Shown: positions 21,121 to 33,178 of the stretch, one piece after another
Layout: the number at the start of each line of letters is the position of its first letter
Numbering within the stretch: the first letter of the stretch is position 1
Source of the DNA: Coprinellus micaceus
Lineage: Eukaryota; Basidiomycota; Agaricomycetes; Agaricales; Psathyrellaceae
Reading direction: 5' to 3'
Length of the DNA: 64,000 nucleotides
Assembly: GCA_951394405.1 (NCBI GenBank)
Contig: OX596346.1
Location: forward strand, 744,001 to 808,000
The notes under the pieces: model-generated
What the model was told of the DNA's origin: nothing
Database searches by the model: none
Seen by the model: the letters and a program-made list of their open reading frames with translations, nothing else
Position numbers and translations under genes: made by a program

Positions 21121-22371
21121 ATGGACCCCTTCAAATCGCTCATCGTGGATCCATCTGCTGGCATCCACCTCGGGTATCTGGACTCTGGTGCACCGCTTGG
21201 AACAGCTTTATACACCACGCTTTTTATGATCCACGGGTTCGCCGTCACTGCGAGTGAGTAACGAGCACTTCCGGTTACCTCGCTACGGCTAAGATTGACC
21301 CGTAAAATCTCAGAGATATTCTCGAAAGTCATCGCCCTTGCACCAAATAACGGACTCCGTATCGTGGCGGTCAGCAGGCGCGACTACCCCGGAAGCTCGC
21401 CTTTGGGACAGGATGACATTAGTCTGATGCTTGGAAGCGACGAGGATAAAGCTCAGTACCTGGAGAAACGCGGCCTAGAGTATCTCAAGTTCATCGATAC
21501 ATTCATCCAGCAACACGACCTCCCCGCTCCCACCGCACCGGAAGGCAAGGTGACCCCCGGAGGGATCGCTATTGCAGGGTGGTCCCTCGGCAACTCGTTC
21601 AGCCTCGCTGCAGTAACTAGCATCTCTAGCCTCGAGCCCGATGCCCGAGACCGTATGTCGAAGTACCTTCGCTGTGTTATCTTTGAGGGTCTGTTCATCG
21701 TGGCTTACAGATCTCCCTCGTTCTGACTCCGTTCGAATTTCCATACAGACCCTCCAGTCGTAGCCCTTGGCGAACCTCTGCCAGAAAAGGCGTGGAACCC
21801 ATCTCTGGACCCGCAGATCCCTGAGTGCGAGAGAGCGCGCTTCCTTGTCGCGTGGCTCACCTCCTACTTCGACCATCCGAACTTGTCGAACCGCAATGTA
21901 GACGCACTCACAAACGCCCTCCCGTCCATTCGACGGGCACCCAGCATTTATACGATGCAAGAACACTATGAAGAGCTCGTGTGCCTCCCTCCCATCCTAG
22001 TTGGCGAGGATGAAAAAAGTCTCCCGGGGTCCGACATCTTGTTTATTGGGCTCTTGGGACAGATGAAGGAGAATTACGAGAAGGTTGTTTTTGGGGAGGA
22101 GGTGAAGTCCCTGTTGCCCAACGCCACCATGCGGTACTTTGGGAGGGCCTACTCGGCGCTTTCCTGCGTCGCTGCATTTTGGAAGGTCCAAGATGATGTT
22201 GAGAAACGAGGTGGGCGCGTTGAACTCGAGATGTCAAACCATAGTCACTTTGTGAGTGATCGAACTGTTCTAGCAATGATATAGCCAGCTCACAGACCTA
22301 CACGCCCTCAGATACACTGGGATGAGCCCGAGGCCGCTATAGAGTCGTGGAAGAAAGCCCTGATTTGGTAG
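21121..22371 (+). CDS. Alpha/beta hydrolase fold protein (tandem copy 1)
   Basis: Four exons (21121-21253, 21314-21688, 21749-22251, 22312-22371) join to 357 codons, 356 aa. All three introns are exactly 60 nt. Near the N-terminus FMIHGF is the usual oxyanion-hole strand. VSRRDYPGSS follows, then the nucleophile elbow GWSLGNS (Gly-x-Ser-x-Gly) predicts a serine hydrolase. HSHF near residue 335 is a plausible catalytic histidine, and HWDEPEAAIESW closes the fold. There is no signal peptide, so it is probably cytosolic. The substrate is unknown. The next gene is a tandem duplicate with the same intron positions. The second donor (gtctgt) is weak, but the phase and the paralogue support it. Confidence 0.85.
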
Positions 22372-22720
22372 CATGGCCCTCATGGCTCTTTCCGCAGCAT
22401 GGGCGGGAATTTACATTGATCATGAGCCAGAGTGAATCAGCGCCTTGACGTGAGACACGTTTAATGGGTGCGGGCGCTTCTCAGCGCCCTATGATCACCA
22501 GGTATTATATTCTGGTGGCAAGCTACACCCATTTGATTTATCTCTCGTGCTTCAGGGTGTCGGGAGGGAGACAGCCGGCGCTCCACTGACCTGAGGGATC
22601 GCAAGTGTCTACCGACCGATGGCCGTCCCACCCGCGGACATGCGATGACGCTTCTGGGGCGCCAACCCTGACAGTGTTATATAGCTCGGCTGAGTATGAA
22701 TTCCACTTCCTTAGCATTTC

Positions 22721-22743
22721 CTCTCTCTCTCTCTCTCTCTCTC
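22721..22743 (+). repeat. (CT)n microsatellite just before a start codon
   Basis: Eleven CT units plus one C end three bases before the ATG at 22747 of the second hydrolase. Pyrimidine tracts near the start are common in fungal promoters and 5' leaders, but a perfect repeat this close to the ATG is unusual. Confidence 0.9.
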
Positions 22744-22746
22744 ACC

Positions 22747-24009
22747 ATGGAGCCTTTCAAGACCTTAACAGTTGATTCTGAGGCCAACGTCCACCTGGCC
22801 TACCTGGACTCTGGTGCACCATCGAGCGTCTCTTCTTACGCCACTGTCTTCATCATACATGGAATAGCCTTTACCGCGAGTACGTCTACATCCCTAGCAC
22901 TGGTACCCATCGTCGTAACTGACCACACATATTCCAGAGATTTTTTCGAAGGTGATCGCCATCGCCCCCCAGCATGGTATCCGTATCGTGGCTATCAGCA
23001 GGCGCGACTACCCTGGAAGCTCGCCATTGGGAGCAGAGGATATCGGGCTGATGCTCGGCAGCGACGAAGAGAAGGCCGGGTACCTCACCAAGCGTGGCCT
23101 CGAGTACCTCAAGTTCATTGATGCGTTCATCGAAGAGCATAGCCTTCCAGCCCTGAGTACTTCTGAAGGGAGACGAATTGGGGGTGTTGCCCTGCTTAGC
23201 TGGTCCTTGGGTAACTCGTTTGGAAACGCTGCACTAGCAAGTGTCTCCAAGCTAGCTCCTGAGGCGCAAGGGCGTCTCGCGAAATACCTCCGTTCCATTA
23301 TCATCGATGGTGCGTTACTGGGCTTTCTCGATTAACTTTGTGTAAACCGAGCCGTAATTGTGGTTCGAGGCTGACCCTTTTGTTTCTTGGCAGATTCACC
23401 CGCAGTTGCCTTGGGTCTCCCCATGCCGGAGAAAACCTGGGGTCCGGCATTTGACACACAGATTCCTGAACACGAACGAGTCCCATACCAAGTGCTCTGG
23501 CTCACGTCATGGTTCGACCACGCCGACTTGACCAAGCGAGATCTGAACGACCTCACGTACGCCTTGCCGTCCACAAGAAAGGTCCCGAGTATATACACCA
23601 TGCACGAGCACTACGATGAGCTAGTGTACATTCCTCCGATCGTGATGGGTGTGGAGGGAAAGAGCCCTCCTGGTACCGATGCCATGCTCATGGGGCTCTT
23701 GGGGACGCCTCTCAAGGAGAATTACGAGCGAGTAGTGTTTAGAGATGAATCAAAGGGTCTACTCCCCAACGCGAAGGTATGGGTCCTTGGAAGAGCCCAC
23801 TCTGGGACCTTCTCTATCTCGTCGTATTGGCAGGTGCAAGCAGAGAACGAGAAGCGAGGGGGGTCCGTTGACTTCGAGATGACGCCTCACAATCACTTCG
23901 TGAGCAATATTTTCGTCCCCCTACGTCAACTGACCACTCACACTTTCCAAAGCTGCACTGGGACGAACCCGAGGTTGCCATCGCCTCTTGGAAGAAAGCA
24001 CTGGCCTGA
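22747..24009 (+). CDS. Alpha/beta hydrolase fold protein (tandem copy 2)
   Basis: Four exons (22747-22879, 22938-23309, 23394-23899, 23953-24009) join to 356 codons, 355 aa. Intron positions and phases equal those of the copy at 21121-22371, but lengths have drifted to 58, 84 and 53 nt. Motifs: FIIHGI, ISRRDYPGSS, the nucleophile elbow SWSLGNS and the histidine region HNHF near the C-terminus. The first glycine of the elbow is serine, which can still be compatible with an active hydrolase. The two copies are clearly homologous throughout, so this is a local tandem duplication with both frames intact. Substrate unknown. Confidence 0.85.
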
Positions 24010-24364
24010 ACACAGGAGCGGACATAACAGTGCAAACAGTGCATTGTATTGGTGACCATTGAAACTGGTGGCGTAGTCAGAGCAAACGAACAATTTTATC
24101 TTCGTTTCACTCCTAAAGTTAATGAGTAAAATGATACACCTTCTTGATCCAATGCCCTGTTCAAATGAATCAACCTGTGCACTGGACTCACTCTGATTTA
24201 CCGACATAGCCCCTATCCGCGCCGCAACACGCGTTTGATCCGGGTAATCACTGCTCTCCTGTGTACCACCACTTGCTCCGACTACAGCTTGACGAATACG
24301 ACTTATAACTGGACGCTACGGTGTACAGTGAGTACCTTCCTCTCACGTACCACCGCTACAACCC
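24010..24364. other. Intergenic
   Basis: Short region between the hydrolase and the F-box gene, presumably the promoter of the latter. Nothing specific seen. Confidence 0.35.
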
Positions 24365-26146
24365 ATGGATAAACATCAGATGGTACCCCAGCTGCTCCCC
24401 GGATCGGCACAGGCAACGACAACGACAGTAGGCCTGAATCATGGTCCAGGATCACCATTCCACAGCAATCCAGACATCCTAGGAGAAATTTGCGAATACC
24501 TATCGCCATACGACGATCTAGAGGTAGATCTCGACCAGGTCTCGGATGCGAGGCAGAACCTGGCTTGGTTGGCTTTGACATGCAAAGTGTTTCTCGAACC
24601 GGCGCTTGATCGGTTATGGCGGTCCCTGGATACCCTGTATCCTTTGTTCAGGATCTTGCCTGCATTTGTGCGAGCAGACGGAACTCACGTACGTTACAAT
24701 ATCTCTGTAGGTGCTGTGGATGGTCTGCTAACGTTGGTTCAGGTTCTCCGAGGCCGAATCACACCCGAACAGTGGGAGCGCTTCGACTGGTACGCGCGTC
24801 GCGTGAAGAAGTTTTGTTATACTCGGGATCCAGACAACCTCGACATCGCGATGCACGTCTACTTTCGAATTGCCCAGCTTCGCTCAACCCCACTTCTCCC
24901 TGCTCTCCGACACCTATATTGCCCGGACATCAGCCAGAGCGACTTCCTAATCTCCGGGGTCTGCCTATTCCTCACCCCGTCACTCCAAAACCTCGAATTC
25001 TTTAAGATTACGAGTGTAGAGGACAAGCTGACCGGTACATTCCTGCATACTTTGTGGGATGACGGCGCACAGCTCGATACCATCGCATTCCGGGGCAGTG
25101 GGCTGTCACCTGGGACCCTCGATCTTGTCCTCAATTTCCATAATCTGCGCAGCCTCGAGCTTACAGGAATGGGCCCCGCACTGGAGCTCGAGTGGTTGAA
25201 GAAGCTCGGGGCTATGCCCAAGCTCGATGACCTCGCAGTCGACTTCACACATTCGCGAATCGAGGTCGTGGAAACGGAGCTCGGGTTCCGAGACCTGAAG
25301 AGCCTCATGATCACCGCTCCCCTTGCCTTCACGCGCTCCGTCCTTCCCCACATCACATCTCCAGCCCTGGAGATGCTAGTAGCTGCCTCCGCTACCGATA
25401 CCATGGCGGAGCGCACTGGGTATATAGGGGAGGTCATCGAGCGTTGGCGTTCATCTATCCGCGACTTCTCCATGGTCCGCATTGGGAGCACCACAGATGG
25501 CACAGAGGAGGTTCAAATGGTCAACATCGCACCGCTCATACCCCTGAAGCAGCTCACCGGCTTCCGTTTGGAGGGGTATAAGATTGATCTAACGGACGAC
25601 AACCTGAGGATCCTGGGTAGCGCCTGGCCGAACCTCACGAAACTCTTGCTTCCATTCGCTGCAGGGTCAGATCGTGTTCGGCCGACAATCAAGTCCCTCC
25701 GGATACTCGCGGAGTTGTGTCCGAGGCTCAGACACCTCCGACTACCTCTCGACACCTCGGAATTACCTAATTTCATACCCCCACCTGTAGCGTTTCCCAT
25801 CCTATTCTCTCCCGCCCAGGATTCAACAGCAGACGATGCAGCTTCGCCAGCATCAGCCACATCAACATCGACGGCCTCACTCCTAGCCTCACTTCCCGCT
25901 GCCCGCCTACGCCCTCATGGCTTACAAAAGCTCACCATCGCTACGTCTGACGACACCTGGGAATCCAAGCATCAGCTAAATCTCGCGCGGCATATAGACC
26001 ACCTTTTCCCGCGCCTACATAGCGTCGCGGCCTTCGAAGACAATGATTCTGAAAGGTGGAGTCACGTCCACGAAATCGTACAGGCCTTCCAGACGGTCAG
26101 AACGGAGACACTGACACAGCAGAGGCTGGGGTCGATGTCTGGATGA
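24365..26146 (+). CDS. F-box/LRR-like protein (paralogue 2)
   Basis: The frame is open from ATG 24365 to stop 26146 (593 aa). A probable 54-nt intron at 24689-24742 (donor gtacgt, branch-like ctaac, acceptor ttcag) is a multiple of three and free of stops; removing it gives 575 aa and improves alignment to the F-box gene at 15480-17385. The F-box-like part is NPDILGEICEYLSPY with LAWLALTCKVFLEPALDRLW. Leucine-rich stretches follow (LRSLELTGMG, LDDLAVDFT, LTGFRLEGYKI, LTKLLLPFA), with a Ser/Ala/Thr linker near residue 495. A role as substrate adaptor of an SCF ubiquitin ligase is typical for the family; the target is unknown. Confidence 0.8.
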   Translation: MDKHQMVPQLLPGSAQATTTTVGLNHGPGSPFHSNPDILGEICEYLSPYDDLEVDLDQVSDARQNLAWLALTCKVFLEPALDRLWRSLDTLYPLFRILPAFVRADGTHVRYNISVGAVDGLLTLVQVLRGRITPEQWERFDWYARRVKKFCYTRDPDNLDIAMHVYFRIAQLRSTPLLPALRHLYCPDISQSDFLISGVCLFLTPSLQNLEFFKITSVEDKLTGTFLHTLWDDGAQLDTIAFRGSGLSPGTLDLVLNFHNLRSLELTGMGPALELEWLKKLGAMPKLDDLAVDFTHSRIEVVETELGFRDLKSLMITAPLAFTRSVLPHITSPALEMLVAASATDTMAERTGYIGEVIERWRSSIRDFSMVRIGSTTDGTEEVQMVNIAPLIPLKQLTGFRLEGYKIDLTDDNLRILGSAWPNLTKLLLPFAAGSDRVRPTIKSLRILAELCPRLRHLRLPLDTSELPNFIPPPVAFPILFSPAQDSTADDAASPASATSTSTASLLASLPAARLRPHGLQKLTIATSDDTWESKHQLNLARHIDHLFPRLHSVAAFEDNDSERWSHVHEIVQAFQTVRTETLTQQRLGSMSG

Positions 26147-26371
26147 TCTCAGCGGTGGCCGTCTAGATAACGTACCTCCCAAGGTCTCTTTGATACCCCT
26201 ACTACCGCACATCTGACTTGCACACTGGCGCTTGACGCGCTGTTTCTACCTTCAAAAAATGCGATAGTCCGTTTGTATTGATGTCGCAGTAGCCTGTTTG
26301 TATCTATACCCTGGATGTCAAGACCATAGATTACGCCACCCTCGCAATAATTTAGTATCCCTGGGCCTGCC

Positions 26372-28863
26372 TCAGTCCCTGATCCTGTGATCAAGGTGAG
26401 CCATCCTCGCTCCAGGGCTGTCACTGTACGCAGGCCCAGCAGGGCCTTCTGTAAGTCTGAAGGTCCCCGTGGGCTTCCTGAGGGTCCCACTTCCATACCT
26501 TTCCTTTGGAGGAGGCGCCTTGAACACTTGAGCCTCGGTCGTGAAAACGTCTGAAAGACAATGGCAATGAAGATCAGCTGCGGGAGAATTGTCGACGATG
26601 GACGCTGCTTACATTCATCCAAGCTGAAACGGGTAGGATCGTCGAAGGTCAAGTAACTAAAATTAGGAGTGTTAGTAACGATCCGGAGAATATTTGAGTA
26701 GTCGAGACACTGGTGGAGACTCACAGATACTTCAGCGTCTCGGCAAACCAGAAGCTTTCGGTATCATCAATCAAACCCCCACCGGGCTGGTTGACGTTCC
26801 ATAACCCGGCGAATCCAGTGGGAACGCGAATATACGAGTTCAGGCTCTTAACTGCGCTCCTGGCACGGTCAAGGTACTTGGTATCGCCGGTAACCCTCCA
26901 CGCGTAGAAGTTCGACTCGAGAACCTCGGGACGGTGTACGTACGGAGTAGATCTGGGGTAGAACCCAGTCTTGTTATAGAAGTCGAGCTGCTCATCGCTA
27001 ATGACGTCTCCGGGGCCAGTGAAGCTTCCGTCTTCTGAGATGAACCCGAAAGACTCGGGCCCAATGCCGGTGCTGTGGGGTATCAAGAAGGAACGAAGTG
27101 AGCGGTGTGCAAATATAACTAGATTTTGCGGGCTTATGTCGGAAAGACGTACGCTGTGCTTGCATAGGTGTTCCAGCAACCGTCAACGAGAGCCAAGCCG
27201 ACATCGACGATCGTTTGGTTGTCGAGGAGTTTACCACCTGGTGACTTCTTGTTAGATACCAGGCGAATTCAAAAGATGATCCCCACGTACCGAGGAGGAA
27301 GTTTCCACCGTGGAAGCACGCAAGGTGCGAACTAGTATGGCGAATTAGCTGGTCAGAGTCGTAATCCGCCAGGTAGGTGTGGTTGCCAACGGTAGATGTC
27401 TGAGGGCGGGGTTGTCAGAAAGTACTTGCATGTAATTAGTCTAGTAGCGCTTGCCTTCAGGAGGTGGGTAATCGAAGAATCAATGGCAGTGGCCCAAGCG
27501 TCGGCATAAATGTTGTCGTCCGTGTTTGAGAGGCGTGCGTGTTTGATGAGATACTCGAAATAGCTGTCTCCTCCACCTCCCCAAGTCTGTGCCGAGGATC
27601 AGATACGCAACCTAGCCACATAGGATCGAGCCTTCAAGGTCGACGTACAATGTAACCGCCTGAGAAAGATGAGGTGGTTGGATCAATCCAGACAGGTGCA
27701 AGGCCTGGCAAAGGCATATCCTGGTATGATCCCGTGAATACAGTGCGGAGTGCTGATCTGGACGACGCATACCAGCTTGGCAATTTGATTGACGCTGCGG
27801 AGGACCAAGTCTTCGTACGTCTTGTTCCCAGTGAATTTCGACAATGTTTCCCATTCTAACGTCAACTGCCAACAAGTCAGGGGGGAATTTCCAAGAGTGC
27901 TGAGCTCCTACTGACAGTTCCGGCCTCTGCGATATTCGTCTATCGGGGATTGGTGAGGTGAGTGCTAGAAGTGTAGTCCCAATAGGAATACACTCACGAC
28001 GGTGACTTGGGGTTCGTTGTTGGTGAAGTTCAACCATCCGTAGGGAATGTTGTTGCTCTAAATTCGCAGTCAGTGCCCCCTCGAAGAGGATATACTGGAT
28101 ACCCACCCCAACCCAACCATAGGCCAGCTTGTCGGCGAGTTTTCGAGATTGTTCGAGCAGTTCGGGGTATTCCTCGTTCGTCAGTTCATAGGTGCTGAGC
28201 ATGCCCCCAAGGTACCGAATGGTGGTCTCGAAGATACTAAGGGAAAGCCTCGTGAGTTGCCTTGCCAATGGCGCACAATTTGCCTTACCTAACTCTCTCG
28301 TTTTCCTGCTTGGATTGGCTGAAATCGATGTGAGCGGTATAATTGATAGCCTCTTTCAACCAGTCCTGAAAGAGGATTGAGTATATGCTGAAACGGAGTG
28401 AAGAATTCGAGTACATCGAGTATAAGGGAGTCACCGGCCATGATGCTCTGTCGCATCGTTAGTGCCGTTGGCCCGGGAAGGATACAAACTGCTTACCATC
28501 GTTCCCATGGCGTCGACTATGGTTGCGCCCCAGCCGTTCCTTCCTTGGTTGTACGCTATCGTAAGAAAAAGTGTTAAGCGTTCGTTGGCACTAGATGCGA
28601 CTGGTAGACATACACATCGTCAAGGGGGCCAGGTTATCGTAGCCCCAAGCGTAGTTTCTGGACGTGGAGTGAGCATACGTGTCTTAAAAGGCTGATCAAA
28701 GCTCCCACTTGTATTGCTGATAGGCATGTTCAAACATCTCGACCACCTCTGCTTTGGCGAGGACGTACTCGAGCGGTACCTGGGGGTTGGCGCTCTGGAC
28801 CAGGCCGCCATGGGCAGTGCTGAACAGGAGGAAGGGAACAGGGAGGATCCGGAGGAGCTTCAT
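26372..28863 (-). CDS. Class I alpha-1,2-mannosidase, glycoside hydrolase family 47
   Basis: Sixteen exons joined by 15 short introns give about 550 aa. The ATG at 28863 opens a signal peptide (MKLLRILPVPFLLFSTAHGG), so the enzyme enters the secretory pathway; no membrane anchor is seen. GH47 landmarks occur in order: VVEMFEHAYQQYK, NGWGATIVDAMGTM, SIFETTIRYLGGMLS, AEAGTLTLEWETLSKFTG, TWGGGGDSYFEYLIK, a CFHGGNFLLGG core, HRPEVLESNFYAWRVTGD, SFWFAETLKYLYLTF and C-terminal VFTTEAQVF. The acidic residues in the GDSY and PEVLES motifs fit the catalytic and calcium-binding residues of the family. The usual C-terminal NTEAHP appears as TTEAQV, and the usual LDTL as MGTM, so it is a divergent member. 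The family trims mannose from N-glycans in ER, Golgi or outside the cell. Intron 27400-27454 has a GC donor (gcaagc). Confidence 0.88.
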
Positions 28864-30785
28864 GCTTGGTCTGGCGAACGAGAGGGGTAGGGAAAAGGGG
28901 AAAGGGAACCCTATTCTGAACAAGCGTCGGGATCTTCTTGGTTAAATAGCCCCAGGTGACGTGACGAGCGTGTCCCAGCGAAGAAGCTTCGACAGGGCTC
29001 GGCCGCTGGACTTCCTGTCCCGTCTCGTCCACATGCGAATAGCGTTCTTCCCGAGATGGTGATGTGTCCTACTCGCGCCGATCATGCGGGGTTGAAGTCG
29101 TGCAACGTCTATTTTGACGCTAAGCATGCCGCTCGAAGCGACGAGGAGCCTGCTATTCGGGAGAGAGCGGCAAGCTATCAGACGCGCCCGCCATTGACAG
29201 TGCCTGTCAATTTCGACAACGGTTCTACATACCGGAGTGGGTCTGCTCGAGGCTTGGGTCCAAACTTACTTGAGCGAAGGCAAGGCCAAGAGGCTCTTTG
29301 GAAAGAAGCATTTTCCGATCCCCCCAAAATCCGGCGTTTCTTTGGGTTTTCGCGGGAGGTGCACCAGAATATCCCGCTCATCCGACCCTGCATGCTTCCT
29401 TTTTTCGGTTGCCGCAGCGCGACGTTGGCAAGCAACGCTGTGGAGTGCCATTGGAGTAGAATTAACCGAAGACCTACGGTCCAAACGCAGCTTCAGCTCA
29501 CAAGTTGTGGGCTCTGAGGAGTTACGGAAGTTACTCACGAGAAGGGTCGAGGAAGTCGCAAAACCACATTGACCCGTGAATCAGCCGACACACTTCGCTC
29601 ATCCGAGCTGGGGTTCCTGTGATATTCTTGCTTGAATTCCTGGGCGGAAGGTTGATGCGATGACAAGCATTTAATCATTCAAAAAGAACAGCCTACTTGT
29701 GTGGTAGGACTTCTGAGCGATACCGCCGAGAGGATAGATCTCTCTGGACGACAACTGAATGGCTTGAGATCACGAAGAAGTCAGATATACAAGGGCACTC
29801 AACCTGCCGGGAGGGAGAGAGTAAAACAACCGCTTCGCACCCCCGCACTTCGGCACTCCTCATCATGGCCTAGCACAAGACGACTTCAAAGTTCAGAAGG
29901 CAAGGCTCTTCCTTGAAAATCATCTTGTGGCATCCCTGCTCGAGCCCTCCAATTACCCGATACACTTCGAAACACACTGGACCTCGGTATATCCTGCCCT
30001 AGCGGCTCTTGAGACGAGGGTTTTGGGTGAAATCTCAGAGTCATCAGATTATGTCGCCGTGCAGCCCTGAGAATGACCATAGCCGTGGAGGGTGACCAAC
30101 AAGAGGAGCCGGTTGACAAGTGCTACCATCTTCCGACCCGAGGAGCATAGTTGGAAGTGAGATGTCGATTGCCTATAGCTCGGGCGAAGTGGTTGCAAGG
30201 AAACCTCAAACGACCAGTTGAGGCAGTGTTGCGTGCCTGGTCCGTGCGTGGGTAGGCGTCCGGCAACTGCCGGCCTTCTCACACGACACCTCTCCTCATG
30301 CCATGACGAGCTACTATCAGGATCCCCCACAAACTAACATAAACCAGTGCGTGAATCGAGTACTCCTCGGCTATTTGAAGGTATGTAAGGAACTGTACGG
30401 AGCTGCCAGTATCTACATGGTCTGAAATAGGCGCCCGTCGGAATCATATCGGCGATCAACGGTAATGGCTTGGGATCCAGTCAATTGAATCCGAGTCATT
30501 GTGAGAGAAAGAGAAATACTCCACCAAGTGCCGGGTCAACAAGGAGAATGTTCCTTTGCATCTTGCGCTCGAACTATCTCGTGAACCCTCGCCCGGAAAC
30601 GAAATTGGCGCATTCCACCCTCCCCCATTCCGCTGAAGATCCCAAGAGGGGACCAATTCATACGTTATGTCGAGGATGCCGGCGTGACATTCGGAGACAG
30701 TCGACGTTTCACTGATGAAGCGAACCAGTGCCCATCGCCAACTTGATCCCCAACCTTTCCCTGGTGTCCCTGGCGGTGGAGGAAG
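28864..30785. other. Intergenic between divergent genes, no supported gene
   Basis: 1.9 kb between the mannosidase (minus) and the glycosyltransferase (plus), both starting here. Several frames of 80-150 aa overlap on both strands, but none shows a splice pattern or a recognisable domain. It must contain both promoters. Confidence 0.4.
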
Positions 30786-32537
30786 ATGTCCCCTACTGGC
30801 TACCACTCTCTGCTTGAGTCCTCAAAGCAGTATGAGTTCTTTCGTGGCCACTCTCGCAGGCGGACGGTGATAATCGGCTTAACTGCTGTGTTCGTCGTCG
30901 CGCTCTTCATTCAGTTATTCCTTCGTCCAACCCAATCCCAGCCCCTGCAAGTTGTGGTACCGCCCGACCACGATGCTCCGAAGGACCTCTTTTCTCTGAC
31001 GCCTTGGATGGACACCTCCAGCAGCCTAAACTTTCCCTATCCAACCGAGCTTGCACGAGGTAGGCGACATGGGGCCTGTTCGAGAATTCTAGCTGAATAT
31101 TTCCAGGCAACTTCCGGGATGACACCTACTACCTGACGTCCTTTCCAGTGGCTGCGTTCAGTAAGTGCATGGTTCATTACCAGAACTTCGATGCTGATGC
31201 CGTGCACAGCGAACAAAGTTATAGGATATGTAGGTTTATTGGTTTCCCTACCGCAACGCTGCTAAAGCAGCCCCAGATGCACCTAATCTACCTGGCCCTC
31301 CTCACTCAACGCGTACCCATAATTCCGCCCATGCTACCCCCCGGCTGGGTCCGTACGTACCCCTCCCTGTCCCCTTTGCCCCTATCTAAACCCCCCTTCC
31401 AGCTGTCGACGCCGGTATGATCCCCTTCGGCGACATCTTCGACCTCGCGACCCTCCGAGCGAATCTCCGTCACCCAGTGCTTGAGTGGGCGGACGTCAAG
31501 AAAATCCCACCCAATTCCTCCATCGAAATCGAACTCCAACCCACCGACCCCGCACTCGAGCACTTCGGGTGCTGGTCGACGAACAGGCGCTCCGCGGCAA
31601 GTCCGACGTGGGTTCAAGGTGCTGAGAACATTCTGAGGATCGACATGTCTTTCACTCGAGTACCTGACTGGGTGTATATGAATGCGAGTGATAAGGCTGA
31701 GGTCCACACAACATTCCCGGGGCTGTCGAGCATAATCTGGCCGAAACACCCGAACCCTGGGACGAAGAACTTGCCTTTGCTGAGAAAGTCGAGGTTCAAT
31801 CAGACGCTGCCGCCGGACCAACAGCTTGCTTGCTTTGACTTCATGTTCTTCATCTCGAGCGGTGTTAAGCCATTCGAGTTTGAGCAGCGATGGTCTCCGG
31901 CGTGGAATACCGTTGGTACCAATATGCGGTTCACCCAGGCTCTGATCGACCTGGCGGGGGTGTACCTCCGGAAGGCGATGCAACTGGATGAGGGCTCCCC
32001 ATTTCCACCAGTACGTCCCTCGCCCACTATTTCGCTTCAGTGTGCTGCGAGCTTACGACAAATGGTCTGCAGATGATCACTGTTCATATCCGCCGCAATG
32101 ACTGGAAAATTAAATGTCAAGACGGACAACAACCTCCGTGTTACATCCCCGTCGCTCACTACCAACGAGCAGTGAGCAACGTACAACGAAAACTTCGGGA
32201 GACACAGGATATTGTCGTTTCCCGGGTCTACGTCGCATCAGGTATGTCCCTGCATCACCACCACACCCCTCAGTATACTCACTTCACCCCGTACCCAGAC
32301 GAGACCGACCCTGCTTTCTGGAAAGAAATCACCGATCTCGGATGGGTATACTTCGACCACACCGCAGAACGTACAGTCGAGCGCCTGGGGGCTTGGTATC
32401 CCCTCCTCATTGACAAGGTCGCCCTCAGTATGGGCAGGGGCTTTGTCGGAACACAATCGTCGACCTTCAGCGTTCTGAACGCAATGCGGGTGGAGGACTG
32501 GAATAACGGCGTGACGGAGATGGTTAGCAGACCATAG
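30786..32537 (+). CDS. Type II membrane O-fucosyltransferase-like glycosyltransferase
   Basis: Seven exons (30786-31059, 31107-31160, 31210-31229, 31271-31352, 31403-32010, 32073-32241, 32299-32537) join to 482 codons, 481 aa. A short cytosolic N-terminus precedes one membrane segment (VIIGLTAVFVVALFIQLFL, about residues 30-48), so the catalytic part faces the Golgi/ER lumen. The lumenal part has the basidiomycete O-fucosyltransferase-like pattern: HLIYLALLTQRVPIIPPM, VDAGMIPFGDIFDL, an arginine-bearing MITVHIRRNDW at the putative nucleotide-sugar site, and GFVGTQSSTFSVLNAMR near the end. Donor and acceptor sugars are not known. One exon is only 20 nt and one intron only 41 nt, but all phases fit. 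Confidence 0.82.
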
Positions 32538-33178
32538 TATGTTTAAATTGAGGCGTTCAACGAATAATATCGTGATTTGCCTCGCCTTCACCTTACAATG
32601 TCCCGACGGTGACTCCATCGGCAGGCGACCCCCTTTCCCATCAAGCCAAATGACGCCGCACATTGCCTTTCCGTGTTCCACCTTAGCAATTTTTGCACTC
32701 CGCTGCTGAGCGCTGATCCCTGAGCCAGCAGCAAGTCTGTCACCTCTCGGAATAAGCGCCCATCCATGTTTGGATTGAGGTCCCTTTCCCGCACCGTGTG
32801 GGAAAGGCTTCGCAATTTGCCGCGGTTCCCAAATTTCGGGATGGCACCCGGCCAACCTGTTGGAACACACCTCTTCTATCTCTCAACGTCAACCCCCACG
32901 ATGCCCTCTGCCCTGGCTTCTCCTTTATACTGTACCAGGACAGGCAAGCAACTCAATCTCCCTTTCTCGAACTCGAATTTGCCTTTGATCATCGGGGAAT
33001 GCGTATGGAACCTCGCCATCTCTCAAGTCACATAGGAAATCGATGCAGCGAATATGTGTTATTCAGAACGGAGGAGAAACGCTACTCCAGAAAGGGAAAG
33101 GACCAAAGCACCCAGATCTCGGTACGAGTCGAACACATGTCGGGGTGTGGATAACAAACACAGATTATCAGGGATATC
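32538..33178. other. Intergenic, convergent 3' ends
   Basis: Between the 3' ends of the glycosyltransferase and the acidic gene. No feature recognised. Confidence 0.35.
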
